NCBI GenBank assembly: GCA_016180375.1
Contig: JACPBJ010000034.1
Coordinates: forward strand, 1-25,273
Source of the DNA: Nitrososphaerota archaeon
GTDB lineage: Archaea; Thermoproteota; Nitrososphaeria; Nitrososphaerales; UBA57
DNA length: 25,273 nt
Direction: 5' to 3'
The translations under genes and the position numbers were made by a program. The notes under the pieces are model-generated. The model ran no database searches. It had not been told where the DNA came from and saw nothing but the letters and a program-made list of their open reading frames with translations. This document shows, piece after piece, positions 7,716 to 15,639 of the stretch. How positions within the stretch are numbered: the first letter of the stretch is position 1; every line of letters starts with the position of its first letter.

Positions 7716-9191
7716 ATGGCAGAATTTCCACTCATTTCAATCATGATATTCCTGCCGATAATTGCAGGCATTGTCACTTATCCTATAGGGAGAGCCAGCA
7801 AGAGTAGCACAAAGTGGTTCGCTCTTGTTATTGCAGTAGTTGAACTTGCCTTGGGCTTGTTCGCCTACTCTCAGATACTTGTAAACGGAACTGGTGCAAA
7901 GTACAATTTCGTAGAAGGACCTGCACCTTGGATACCAGCCCTGAAGGGCGTCGACTACTATCTGGGAATGGATGGTCTCAGCGGACCGCTCGTGCTAATT
8001 TCATCATTTCTTACAGTTCTTGTAATCCTCGGCTCCAGAGACCTGATCACGGAAAAACAGGGCATGTACTATGCGCTCATACTCCTCTTCGAGGGATTCA
8101 TCATGGGCGTCTTTACATCACTGAACATGGTCTTGTTCTATGCCTTCTGGGACATCGTGCTTCTGCCGATGTTCTTCTTCATAGGCGTATGGGGCGGCCC
8201 AAGAAGAAAGTATGCAGCCATGAAGTTCCTGCTTTTCACATTTGTTGGCAGCGTCTTCATGCTTCTGGGGTTCATTGCAATTTACATCTTGACTCCTCAA
8301 AATACTTTCAACATACCGGAGTTGGTAGGAAAGATACCGCTGTCGCTGCAGCCTCTTCTGGCTCTGCTGTTCTTCATAGGGTTTGGAGTAAAGCTGCCTT
8401 TAGTTCCATTCCACACTTGGCTACCTGATGCGCATGTCGAAGCTCCAGCACCGATAAGCGTCTTCCTTGCAGGTTTGCTTCTAAAGATGGGTGGTTATGG
8501 ATTCCTAAGATTCAACCTTGGGCTTCTGCCTCAAGCCTCGGTAGATTTTGGATGGGCGTTCATAGCCGTTGGAATTGTGACGATGTTCTACGGAGCCATA
8601 GTGGCGATGGTGCAGAAGGACATCAAGAAGATGATAGCCTTGACCAGCATAAACCACATGGGCTTTGTTCTGGTTGGAGCGTTCAGTGGCACTGTAGTTG
8701 GAATCTCTGGAGCGATATTCCAGATGTTTACACATGCAGCTGCGGTTGGAGTCATGTTCATGCTTTCTGGCTATCTGCACGAATTAACAGGAACGAGGGA
8801 TGTTACTGTCATCAAAGGGCTCAAGATAACTAGTCCCAGATTTGCCGCCTTAATTATTCTGGGCTCGATGGCGGCCATGGGCGTTCCCATGTTCAGCAGT
8901 TTCCTTGCAGAATATCTTGTAATACTAGGCGCTATTTCGGTCGATCTCAGGTATGGCATAATAGTGTTAATACCCGTCATAACTGTGGCATACTTCCTCT
9001 GGATGATGAGAAGAACAGTGATGTCCGCACCGATAGAGGGCGCAAAACATCACGATCTAGGGACTCTATCGACTATATCGCTCTTGGCATACTTGGTTCC
9101 TCTCATTGCAACTCTCATCGTTCCTTGGCTCATCTTGGGAATGGCAGACCCTCTATCGGAGTCTTTGGTCAAGGTTATAGCTGCGAGGTAA
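7716..9191 (+). CDS. nuoM: Antiporter-like membrane subunit NuoM, second copy
   Basis: This second NuoM-type pump subunit has 491 residues and about 14 helices. It has Lys226 in helix 7 (GFGVKLPLVPFHTWLPDAH), the loop VQKDIKKMIALTSINHMGF, and a helix-12 glutamate (MGVPMFSSFLAEYLVILG). These make it NuoM-like and distinct from NuoL or NuoN. The helix-5 acidic residue is Asp146 (FYAFWDIVLLPMFFFIG, codon 8151-8153) instead of the near-universal Glu. It differs strongly from the first NuoM, so it is not a recent duplicate. It starts with ATG 8 nt after the nuoL stop and ends 4 nt before nuoN. Together with the first NuoM it makes a four-pump membrane arm. Confidence 0.94.
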   Translation: MAEFPLISIMIFLPIIAGIVTYPIGRASKSSTKWFALVIAVVELALGLFAYSQILVNGTGAKYNFVEGPAPWIPALKGVDYYLGMDGLSGPLVLISSFLTVLVILGSRDLITEKQGMYYALILLFEGFIMGVFTSLNMVLFYAFWDIVLLPMFFFIGVWGGPRRKYAAMKFLLFTFVGSVFMLLGFIAIYILTPQNTFNIPELVGKIPLSLQPLLALLFFIGFGVKLPLVPFHTWLPDAHVEAPAPISVFLAGLLLKMGGYGFLRFNLGLLPQASVDFGWAFIAVGIVTMFYGAIVAMVQKDIKKMIALTSINHMGFVLVGAFSGTVVGISGAIFQMFTHAAAVGVMFMLSGYLHELTGTRDVTVIKGLKITSPRFAALIILGSMAAMGVPMFSSFLAEYLVILGAISVDLRYGIIVLIPVITVAYFLWMMRRTVMSAPIEGAKHHDLGTLSTISLLAYLVPLIATLIVPWLILGMADPLSESLVKVIAAR

Positions 9192-9195
9192 TGCT

Positions 9196-10638
9196 ATGGA
9201 CATTCCTGTAATTCTCGTAGGGATATTGTCTGCGGCTGCGCTATTGTTACCTGCGCTAGACATTGCGCTCAGACGCGCAAGTAGAACATTCTCCGCATAT
9301 TTTGCTACATTCGTGATTGCGATATCGCTTGGCATAGTTTTGCTATCTGCTGTTGGAGTTATTCCGCTGACGGAGTCTGTAGCCCCAAACCTCATGAGGA
9401 ACGACCTCATGGGTCTGTTCTTTTCGATGGTAGTGCTATCCGTCGCGCTTCTAGTATCTGCTTCATCCATAGATTACATGAAAAATGAGCATAATATTTC
9501 AATTTACTACTCATTGTTACTCTTTACATCGCTTGGAATGGTAATACTATCATTTGCCGTCGACTTCCTGATGATTTTTGTTGCTTGGGAACTCATGGGC
9601 ATCCCAACTTTTATCTTGACGGGTTACAGAAAGAAAGACTTGGCTTCGAACGAAGCCGCAGTAAAATTCTTCATTCTTGGGGCGCTTGCAACTGGTATTC
9701 TGCTCTACGGAATTTCAATAATGTACGGGCTTACAGGCTCAACTAATCTTCCAGCAGTAGCCGCGGCACTTTCAAAACTTAGCCCCGACATGTTGCCTAT
9801 GGCAGCATTTTCGGTAATCATGTTAATAGCGGGACTGGGGCTTAAATTGTCTATAGTTCCGTTCCACATGTGGATTCCCGATGCTTATGAAGGAGCGCCA
9901 ACGACCGTTAGCGCGCTCCTGTCAGCAGGTACTAAGAAGGCTGGTTTTGTTGCAGGCGTTAGAATACTCGCGGTGGCATTCCCCCTTCTTAAGTTGGATC
10001 TTACGCTTACGCTGGCGATAATCGCTTTGGCAACGATGACACTTGGCAACCTTGCAGCTCTTACTCAGAAGTCAATAACAAGGCTGCTGGCATATTCCAG
10101 CATAGCTCAAGCAGGATACCTGCTGGTTGGTATAGCTGTTCTGCCAAGTACTAACCTAGGGTTAACTGGGCTATTGTATCATTCATTCAACCATGCGATC
10201 ATGCAAGGGCTTGCATTCTTGGCCGCTGCAATTGTGGCAGTCAGACTCTCCAAGACGACTCTAAGCTCGTACGAGGGTCTTTCAAAGACAATGCCTCTGA
10301 CATCGTTCAGCCTTACTATTGCACTGCTGGGGCTTGCGGGAATGCCTCCATTGAGCGGATTCTGGAGCAAGCTCGTACTTTTCACTGCTGCAGTCGAGGG
10401 AGATCTGACTTGGCTCGCGTTTGCGGGCCTCTTGAACAGTGCTCTCTCACTTGGCTATTACGGTCTTATCATAAAACGCATGTACGTCGACGAGCCATCG
10501 GAAACTATCCAAGTGCGAGAACCAGCGGGTTTCACTATCTTACTATTAGCCGCAGCAGCCGTGATAATCCTGACAGGAATCTACCCTGCTCCCATCTATG
10601 ATTTTGCACAAAGAGCAGTTCTTGCTCTTACACCCTAG
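9196..10638 (+). CDS. nuoN: Antiporter-like membrane subunit NuoN
   Basis: This 480-residue pump subunit is nearest the NuoA/J/K/H junction in complex I. Glu132 in helix 5 (FVAWELMGIPTFILTGY), Lys217 in helix 7 (AGLGLKLSIVPFHMWIPDAY), the loop LSAGTKKAGF, and lysine in helix 12 (GMPPLSGFWSKLVLF) match NuoN. It is the last gene of the nuo operon. It ends at TAG 10636-10638, which overlaps the stop of the convergent prenyl synthase gene (CTAG), so there is no room for a separate terminator between them. Confidence 0.95.
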   Translation: MDIPVILVGILSAAALLLPALDIALRRASRTFSAYFATFVIAISLGIVLLSAVGVIPLTESVAPNLMRNDLMGLFFSMVVLSVALLVSASSIDYMKNEHNISIYYSLLLFTSLGMVILSFAVDFLMIFVAWELMGIPTFILTGYRKKDLASNEAAVKFFILGALATGILLYGISIMYGLTGSTNLPAVAAALSKLSPDMLPMAAFSVIMLIAGLGLKLSIVPFHMWIPDAYEGAPTTVSALLSAGTKKAGFVAGVRILAVAFPLLKLDLTLTLAIIALATMTLGNLAALTQKSITRLLAYSSIAQAGYLLVGIAVLPSTNLGLTGLLYHSFNHAIMQGLAFLAAAIVAVRLSKTTLSSYEGLSKTMPLTSFSLTIALLGLAGMPPLSGFWSKLVLFTAAVEGDLTWLAFAGLLNSALSLGYYGLIIKRMYVDEPSETIQVREPAGFTILLLAAAAVIILTGIYPAPIYDFAQRAVLALTP

Positions 10639-11504
10639 TAGTCTCTGATTATCGTAAAATCTGCAAGTAATACTAGAAGGTCTTTTGCGGGACCCGATTT
10701 GACCGCGTTCAGACTCTCTTTTGCTTTAATAGAATAGGATTCTGCCATCTCCTTCATCCTTTCCAAGACCGCTTCTGGGCTTCTTTTTCTTGCCAGAGCT
10801 TCAGCAATCTTCCCCTCGCTGCCCCAATCCAAGACATCATCCTGAATCTGGAAAGCAATACCTAGGTTAAGCCCGTATGAAGAGAGGGCTTCTATCTCTT
10901 CTTCCGAACCTCCACCAATAATACTACCTAATCTTGCCGCTGTCTGGAATAAAGAGGCTGTCTTCTTGGATATTATCTCAACATATTCGTCCCAATTCAT
11001 GCTGTATGATTTTGGATCGACTCTGAGCTCCAAGTATTCTCCTTCACACATCCTCAATGAAGCTACCGAAAGTTCCCTCGAAACTCTGCTATCAGAATAC
11101 TTTGACGCGATATCTAGGATCATGCCAAATACATAGTCAGCCGTAAGCATTGCAGCACCGTAACCATACTTTATGTGAAAAGCTACCTTCTCTCTTCTTG
11201 AGGCTGCTTCATCAATTACGTCATCATGAATAATTGATTCCGTATGGAGGAGTTCAACAGCAACAGCAGCAAGATCTGTATCGCCAATATCACTTCCAAC
11301 GCTTTCAGCCGCGACCATTAGGATCGTAGGTCTGACCCTCTTGCCGCCTTCGAGAGCATACAAAATGGGGCCGTAAAGTTTGGAGTGCCTGTAAAGCTCC
11401 ATTTCTTTCTTAATACTTGTATCGATCCGGGACAGATAAGGTTCCGATTTTCTTTTCAGGATCTCCAGAAGATCGGAGTCACGGATCTCCACAGTATGTC
11501 CCAT
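10635..11504 (-). CDS. idsA: Polyprenyl (geranylgeranyl-type) diphosphate synthase
   Basis: This 289-residue trans-isoprenyl diphosphate synthase builds the prenyl chains of archaeal ether lipids from IPP and allylic diphosphates. The first aspartate-rich motif is HDDVIDE (DDVID at 94-98) and the second is QDDVLD (222-226); both bind Mg2+-diphosphate. GGKRVRP at 53-59 binds IPP. The residues before the first motif (VELLHTESII) fix product length, but I cannot assign C15, C20 or C25 with certainty; C20 is the default in archaea. The ATG at 11504 lies about 27 nt from a TATA element centred near 11530, consistent with a leaderless transcript. It is convergent with nuoN and divergent from the dehydrogenase. 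Confidence 0.92.
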   Translation of the reverse strand: MGHTVEIRDSDLLEILKRKSEPYLSRIDTSIKKEMELYRHSKLYGPILYALEGGKRVRPTILMVAAESVGSDIGDTDLAAVAVELLHTESIIHDDVIDEAASRREKVAFHIKYGYGAAMLTADYVFGMILDIASKYSDSRVSRELSVASLRMCEGEYLELRVDPKSYSMNWDEYVEIISKKTASLFQTAARLGSIIGGGSEEEIEALSSYGLNLGIAFQIQDDVLDWGSEGKIAEALARKRSPEAVLERMKEMAESYSIKAKESLNAVKSGPAKDLLVLLADFTIIRDY

Positions 11505-11524
11505 TAAACTGGCTTCCCAAACCC

Positions 11525-11535
11525 CTTATTTAATA
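11525..11535. promoter_or_regulatory. Shared bidirectional TATA element (prenyl synthase / alcohol dehydrogenase)
   Basis: CTTATTTAATA reads as a TATA box on both strands (TATTAAATAAG on the minus strand). It is centred about 27 nt from the ATG of the minus-strand prenyl synthase (11504) and about 31 nt before ATG 11561 of the plus-strand dehydrogenase. A TTG at 11540 lies too close to this box to be in the resulting transcript. Confidence 0.5.
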
Positions 11536-11560
11536 TGTATTGCAGGCTCTTAAAATTAGC

Positions 11561-12592
11561 ATGCCAAGAATGAGGGCGATGCTCCTCTCAAAGCTAGCTC
11601 CTATTGAAAAAAATCCGTTAAGGCTTGCTTCAGTAGAGCAACCATCCACAAGAAAGAATGGGTTGCTGGTTGAGATAGAGGCCTGTGGCGTATGTAGATC
11701 AAATCTTCACCTCATAGAGGGGGACTGGAAGAAGTACGGAGCTCCCTCCATGCTTCCTATAATTCCGGGGCATGAAATTGTAGGCATCGTCAGGAAGGTT
11801 GGCAGCTCTGTTAGAAGAATAAAGGTTGGAAATAGGGTAGGAATTCAGCCGCTTTACAGCTCTTGCTTGAAATGTGAATATTGCAGATCTGGGAGAGAGA
11901 ATCTTTGTGAATCTGCGGAGATTACTGGAGAAACAGTTCACGGAGGCTATGCTGAATATATTGCAGTATCGGAACCTTTTGCAACTTTGGTGCCAGACAG
12001 TTTCAAGCCTGAGTATGCAGCGCCATTGTTCTGTCCGGGAGTGACTGCTTACAAGGCAGTTCAGGCAAGCGAACCTAGGAAGGAGAAGTCGATTGGCATC
12101 TTTGGGGTTGGAGGCGTGGGACATCTAGCAATACAGCTGGCGAAGATAAAGGGTTCAAGAGTTGTCGCGATATCAAGAAACAAGGAGCATCTAGATTTGG
12201 GCAAAATTGTAGGTGCTGACTCAACGGTACAGTTAGTTGATGATCAAGAAGTATTCATAGAGAACATGAAGAAAAAAGAAGGATTGCTGGACAGTGCTGT
12301 GGTATTTGCACCTTCTGAACATGCTATTGATGCAGCAGTAAGATCCGTAAAGAAGGGAGGGACTGTCGTGATTGGAGTATTCGGCAATATTCCGAATTTC
12401 TTTTTCTACGAAGAGAAGATCATCAAAGGAAGCGTGATCGGTTCGAGAAAGGATATGCGGGAACTGGTAAGCATAGCACAAGAATCTGGACTTAAGGTGG
12501 TATCGAAGAAGTATCTTTTGGAGGAAGCAAATGATGTGCTTGCCAAGTTGAAGAAATCCCAGATTCAGGGTCGCGCTGTGTTGATTCCATAG
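11561..12592 (+). CDS. Zinc-dependent alcohol dehydrogenase (MDR superfamily)
   Basis: This medium-chain dehydrogenase/reductase of about 343 residues uses NAD(P) to oxidise alcohols or reduce aldehydes. Catalytic zinc ligands are the Cys of EACGVCRSNLHLIEGDW and the His of IPGHEIVG. The structural zinc loop is CLKCEYCRSGRENLC, with all four cysteines. The nucleotide-binding fold shows GIFGVGGVGHLAIQLAK. The domain order and length match the AdhP/Cys-rich archaeal ADH group. An upstream TTG at 11540 would extend it, but ATG 11561 or 11570 (MRAMLLSKLAPIE) fits both the promoter and homologues. The substrate is unknown. A T-rich stretch follows at about 12633-12647. Confidence 0.9.
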   Translation: MPRMRAMLLSKLAPIEKNPLRLASVEQPSTRKNGLLVEIEACGVCRSNLHLIEGDWKKYGAPSMLPIIPGHEIVGIVRKVGSSVRRIKVGNRVGIQPLYSSCLKCEYCRSGRENLCESAEITGETVHGGYAEYIAVSEPFATLVPDSFKPEYAAPLFCPGVTAYKAVQASEPRKEKSIGIFGVGGVGHLAIQLAKIKGSRVVAISRNKEHLDLGKIVGADSTVQLVDDQEVFIENMKKKEGLLDSAVVFAPSEHAIDAAVRSVKKGGTVVIGVFGNIPNFFFYEEKIIKGSVIGSRKDMRELVSIAQESGLKVVSKKYLLEEANDVLAKLKKSQIQGRAVLIP

Positions 12593-12694
12593 TACTCATC
12601 AGTTCTGAGGTTTTGTCGTTGCTGACGGGGGCTCCTTTTCTTCTTTGAAGTTTACCCATATTTTTAATTCCGCGCGGAGACTCATTAAGATTAA

Positions 12695-12770
12695 TGCTCC
12701 GGGCGGGATTTGAACCCGCGATCTTCGGCTCGAAAGGCCGAAATGCTTAACCGGGCTACACCACCGGAGC
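12695..12770 (-). tRNA. trnE: tRNA-Glu (anticodon TTC)
   Basis: The 76-nt minus-strand cloverleaf pairs acceptor arm GCTCCGG with CCGGAGC. The anticodon stem TCGGC/GCCGA closes a seven-base loop CTTTCGA, giving anticodon TTC (codons GAA/GAG). The T-arm contains GGTTCGAATCC, and the discriminator base is A. No intron and no encoded CCA are seen. It faces the 3' end of the alcohol dehydrogenase gene. Confidence 0.97.
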
Positions 12771-12794
12771 GCAAGACCACCGCGATATACGGCT

Positions 12795-12804
12795 CCTTTT
12801 AATC
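12795..12804 (-). promoter_or_regulatory. TATA box of tRNA-Glu
   Basis: On the minus strand the sequence is GATTAAAAGG, centred about 29 nt upstream of the tRNA 5' end (12770). This is typical spacing and composition for an archaeal tRNA promoter with BRE and TATA. Confidence 0.55.
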
Positions 12805-12879
12805 ATGTCTGCATATTCGAAGAGATTCTGGACAGCTTTCCGCTATTTTCTTTATATCTCATCACTAGGCCAGTTCTGC

Positions 12880-13008
12880 TAACTCTTCTATGAGCAAACA
12901 CTCCCATGTTTTGAGTTTATGTATGTAAGGGGGGTATAACTTTCACACAGGCTTAGCATGCTCCAAAGAGTTATGAGAATTATAGTAGAGTGATCAACTA
13001 TTTTTTTT
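12880..13008 (+). ncRNA. Candidate small RNA with TATA box and oligo-T end
   Basis: A TATA-like box (12850-12858) predicts a transcription start near 12880. A run of eight T at 13001-13008 resembles an archaeal oligo-T terminator, which would give an RNA of about 125 nt. The segment holds only a 12-codon frame (ATG 12891, MSKHSHVLSLCM). No C/D or H/ACA boxes were recognised. This is inference from signals only. Confidence 0.25.
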
Positions 13009-13239
13009 ATGACGGATCTCCCTTTCCATCCTGATCATAGATTTAACAATTACTTCATCAATATTGCCATTATTTTCTTGCTTCAGGCTACCCCCCGACT
13101 AGTCTGGACGCAGGGGCGCACTGCAGAATCAACTCGCATGGATACAGTTTATTTACCCTCTACTTTTCCACGAACTTTTGCACTGAATCAGTCAGATCAT
13201 GTGGAGATAGGAGAAATCAGTACAGACTGGTAATGGGTT

Positions 13240-14685
13240 TTGGGACACAGCAATACGTCAGGAGAATCTGGCGAACGGCCGTCTGAGCTAAAAAGGGTAG
13301 TCGGAATCTGGGGCTCATTCTCAATGGGATTTGCCGATGTGGGTGCCGATGTTTACATAGCCCTTGGGTTAATAGCACTCTACGCTTCCTCCGCAGCCCC
13401 TTTGGCACTTGCACTTGCAGCAATAACTTACATCACAACCGGTCTGTGCTATGCTGAACTCGCAACAGAATATCCTATAGCAGGAGGCGCTCAATTCTTC
13501 TCCCTGAAGGCCTTCGGGAGAGCTCATGGATTTGTTGCTGGCTGGGGTTTGATGCTGGATTATACCATTGACATTGCTCTATTTGCCTTGGCCTCTGTAG
13601 GTTATCTTGGCTCGCTGGTCAACATCATTAACGGCTCAAACTTTCTGCTTAGAGCGCCCTATTATGGTATAACAAGCATACTGTTGATTCTGACTCTTGT
13701 TGGTCTGAACATAATAGGCATAAGATGGTCTTCCAGAATCAACGAGCTCTTAGTAGCTTTGGGAATAGTTACTCTTTCAGTAGTGCTTGCAGTTGGCATA
13801 CCAGTGTTATTCGCCGGTGGGCACGTAGTGGAATGGCTCACGAATCTTGGTCAGATAGGAACCGAACCTTCATGGAATAACTTTGCATATGCGACTTCGC
13901 TGGCCGTTGTGTCGTATGTAGGCATAGAGTCAATTTCGCAAGCTGCAGAAGAGACCAAGAATGCTAGGCGTGTTATTCCCAAGGCTACAAAATGGGTCAT
14001 AATTTCAGTCACGGTATTTACAATCGCTCTATCTATTCTCTCAGTTACTCTGGTGAGCCCGAAAAGCATAGCAGATGCATCGCAGGCTCCTATGGTGCTT
14101 CTTGCGGGTGCCCTCCCTGTTATAGGGCCTCTAATGATCATAGTCATTTCATTGATGGGCTTTGCAGCATGCTACGTTTCCACAAATACAGGAGTCATCG
14201 GGGTTTCAAGGGTAAGTTATGCCATGGGCAGGTTGAACCTTTTTCCATCGCGATTTGCCAAGTTGCATCCAGTATTCAAGACGCCTTACGTCACAATAAG
14301 CATTTTCTCGCTGGTTGCTATACTGCTTATATTGGTGAATATGTTCCTTCCGGGTATAGATCTTCTTAGTCTTGTCGCATCATTGTATAATTTCGGTGCT
14401 CTTGTTGCCTATATGTACGTAAATCTCTCTTTGATTATGCTTAGAATCAAGAATCCTTCGCCTAGAGCGTGGAAGGTGCCGGGAAACATCGGGATCAGGC
14501 ATAAGGACACGAAGTACGACATCCCCCTGTTGCCAATAGTGGGCTTTATTTCGTGTCTAATTGTCTGGTTGATAGTAGTTGGGACGCATGAGATCGGCAG
14601 ATTAGTTGGTTCAATCTGGTTTGCAGTAGGTCTAGCGATATACTACGCTTACAGCAAGAGCAAAAGAGGCAAGAACAATGTCTGA
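13240..14685 (+). CDS. APC-superfamily amino-acid permease
   Basis: This 481-residue polytopic membrane protein has about 12 predicted helices and imports or exchanges amino acids or polyamines with the ion gradient. The first helix reads GIWGSFSMGFADVGADVY, where APC proteins have their broken substrate-binding helix. YPIAGGAQFFSLKAFG (about 76-91) matches the conserved 'E-x-P-x-x-G-G-x-Y' segment after helix 2. SQAAEETKNARRVIPKA near 228-244 is the typical loop before helix 7. The start is uncertain: TTG 13240 gives a 20-residue hydrophilic N-terminus; no ATG lies in frame until residue 29. Substrate cannot be assigned. It is followed 21 nt later, in the same frame, by a Usp-type protein, an arrangement known for APC transporters with Usp regulators. 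Confidence 0.88.
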   Translation: MGHSNTSGESGERPSELKRVVGIWGSFSMGFADVGADVYIALGLIALYASSAAPLALALAAITYITTGLCYAELATEYPIAGGAQFFSLKAFGRAHGFVAGWGLMLDYTIDIALFALASVGYLGSLVNIINGSNFLLRAPYYGITSILLILTLVGLNIIGIRWSSRINELLVALGIVTLSVVLAVGIPVLFAGGHVVEWLTNLGQIGTEPSWNNFAYATSLAVVSYVGIESISQAAEETKNARRVIPKATKWVIISVTVFTIALSILSVTLVSPKSIADASQAPMVLLAGALPVIGPLMIIVISLMGFAACYVSTNTGVIGVSRVSYAMGRLNLFPSRFAKLHPVFKTPYVTISIFSLVAILLILVNMFLPGIDLLSLVASLYNFGALVAYMYVNLSLIMLRIKNPSPRAWKVPGNIGIRHKDTKYDIPLLPIVGFISCLIVWLIVVGTHEIGRLVGSIWFAVGLAIYYAYSKSKRGKNNV

Positions 14686-14706
14686 AAGGGCCTCAGGAAG
14701 AGGCCG

Positions 14707-15549
14707 TTGGCATTTGAGGCAAGAGAGCTGAATGCAGCTCGTGTTGCATTCTTCCTAGCGGAATACTCTGGATCCAACGTAATAATTACACACGTCAAAA
14801 CACCGGGTGAAGATTCTGCAAAGAAGGCCAGGGTGATGGATGCTATAGGCAAACTGGCTGACAAACTCAGAGTCAAGTTCGAGCTTGACGAAATTATAGT
14901 GGAGTCAGAACCAAGTCTCGGGGACATTGCTCAGCTCTTGGTGAAGAATGCCGAGCGAAGGCAGTGCCAACTCATAGTAATGTCGGCTCACAGGGAGGCT
15001 TTCTTCACGGAACTGTTTGGCAGGGTATCTGATCGAGTTGTTAGAATCTCAAGAACCCCTGTTATTCTAATTGAAACCCCACGCGACGGAATGGTCATCC
15101 CGGACTCGCCCAGAAGGATGCTCATACCCGTTCTCTATGACAAATTCATTCCAGGCCCTTTCATAATCGCATCAGCACTTACAAGCACGGCATCGGCATC
15201 GGATATTGAAATCATAGCCGCCAGCATAGTTGAGATACCGCCGACCCTGCCTCTAGAGGCTGCAACAACATCCTCCGAGATGAGGGATGCAGAAAGGTCG
15301 TTTTCGCTTATGGTCAGCACCGCAATAAAATCTCTGGGTAAGCTCTTCTCACCAAGAATATTGCCAGTAAGGGATGTTGGCTTCGATGTAGCAGAGTACT
15401 CAAAGGACGAGGGCATTGATATGATAATCCTCTACAGTTCTGGTCGGAGTGGCTATGGCAAGCTTCTGAAGAAGGCTGAATACGAAATAGTAAAGAAAGC
15501 TCCTTGCATCTGTTTAGTCATGTTCGCTTCCTCTGGTCAGGGCGCTTGA
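14707..15549 (+). CDS. Tandem universal-stress-protein-like protein, degenerate
   Basis: This 280-residue protein has two Usp-like halves. The first (about 1-118) has ARVAFFLAEYSGSNVIITHV, QLIVMSAHRE and RTPVILIE, but begins without the usual 'I-L-V-P-x-D-G-S' ATP-binding strand. The second (about 138-277) begins RRMLIPVLYDKFIPG and ends KKAPCICLVMF. Neither half has an intact G-x2-G-x9-G-(S/T) ATP loop, so it is probably a non-ATP-binding regulator. Start TTG 14707 has AGGAAGAGG just upstream. It lies in the same frame as the permease, separated by TGA 14683-14685, so it could be a split permease-Usp fusion. A role in regulating the permease is inference. Confidence 0.75.
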   Translation: MAFEARELNAARVAFFLAEYSGSNVIITHVKTPGEDSAKKARVMDAIGKLADKLRVKFELDEIIVESEPSLGDIAQLLVKNAERRQCQLIVMSAHREAFFTELFGRVSDRVVRISRTPVILIETPRDGMVIPDSPRRMLIPVLYDKFIPGPFIIASALTSTASASDIEIIAASIVEIPPTLPLEAATTSSEMRDAERSFSLMVSTAIKSLGKLFSPRILPVRDVGFDVAEYSKDEGIDMIILYSSGRSGYGKLLKKAEYEIVKKAPCICLVMFASSGQGA

Positions 15550-15557
15550 TAGCAGAT

Positions 15558-15573
15558 TTGTAAAACTTTACAA
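15558..15573. repeat. Perfect inverted repeat TTGTAAA-2-TTTACAA
   Basis: Seven-base arms with a 2-nt centre lie 9 nt after the Usp stop and upstream of the RPC34-like gene. The symmetry suits a dimeric repressor operator. The AT-rich core could also act as a TATA box. Confidence 0.4.
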
Positions 15574-15584
15574 GTTAGTTAAAG

Positions 15585-15599
15585 CTGATTTCCGATCAG
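15585..15599. repeat. Inverted repeat CTGAT-5-ATCAG
   Basis: Short perfect arms lie 12 nt after the first palindrome and about 40-55 nt before the RPC34-like start. This is a possible second operator half or chance; five-base arms are weak on their own. Confidence 0.25.
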
Positions 15600-15639
15600 T
15601 TCATAAGTGTGTTCTGTATATTATCATGGGACAGACATT

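Larger units (their letters stand above)
12771..13239. other. Gene-poor region between tRNA-Glu and amino-acid permease
   Basis: This stretch of about 470 bases has no coding region I can defend. It contains the tRNA TATA box on the minus strand, a strong plus-strand TATA-like CTTTATATC (12850-12858), a T8 tract (13001-13008), and another TATA-like AGTTTATTTACC near 13146-13157 that could drive the permease with a leader of about 60 nt. A 74-codon frame at 13009-13233 lacks recognisable features. Confidence 0.6.

Noticed and set aside
1..10638. A NADH-oxidising module (NuoEFG) within the cluster
   Set aside because: No flavin, NAD or NuoG-type motifs occur among these genes; the electron donor is not encoded in the window.
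11699..12124. Minus-strand 141-codon frame opposite the alcohol dehydrogenase
   Set aside because: It lies fully within a gene with intact zinc and NAD motifs, and has no recognisable domain of its own.
13009..13233. 74-codon frame beginning MTDLPFHPDHRF upstream of the permease
   Set aside because: Its start lies directly on the T8 tract, it has no domain or periodicity of a real protein, no SD, and it covers a TATA-like element. Probably chance.
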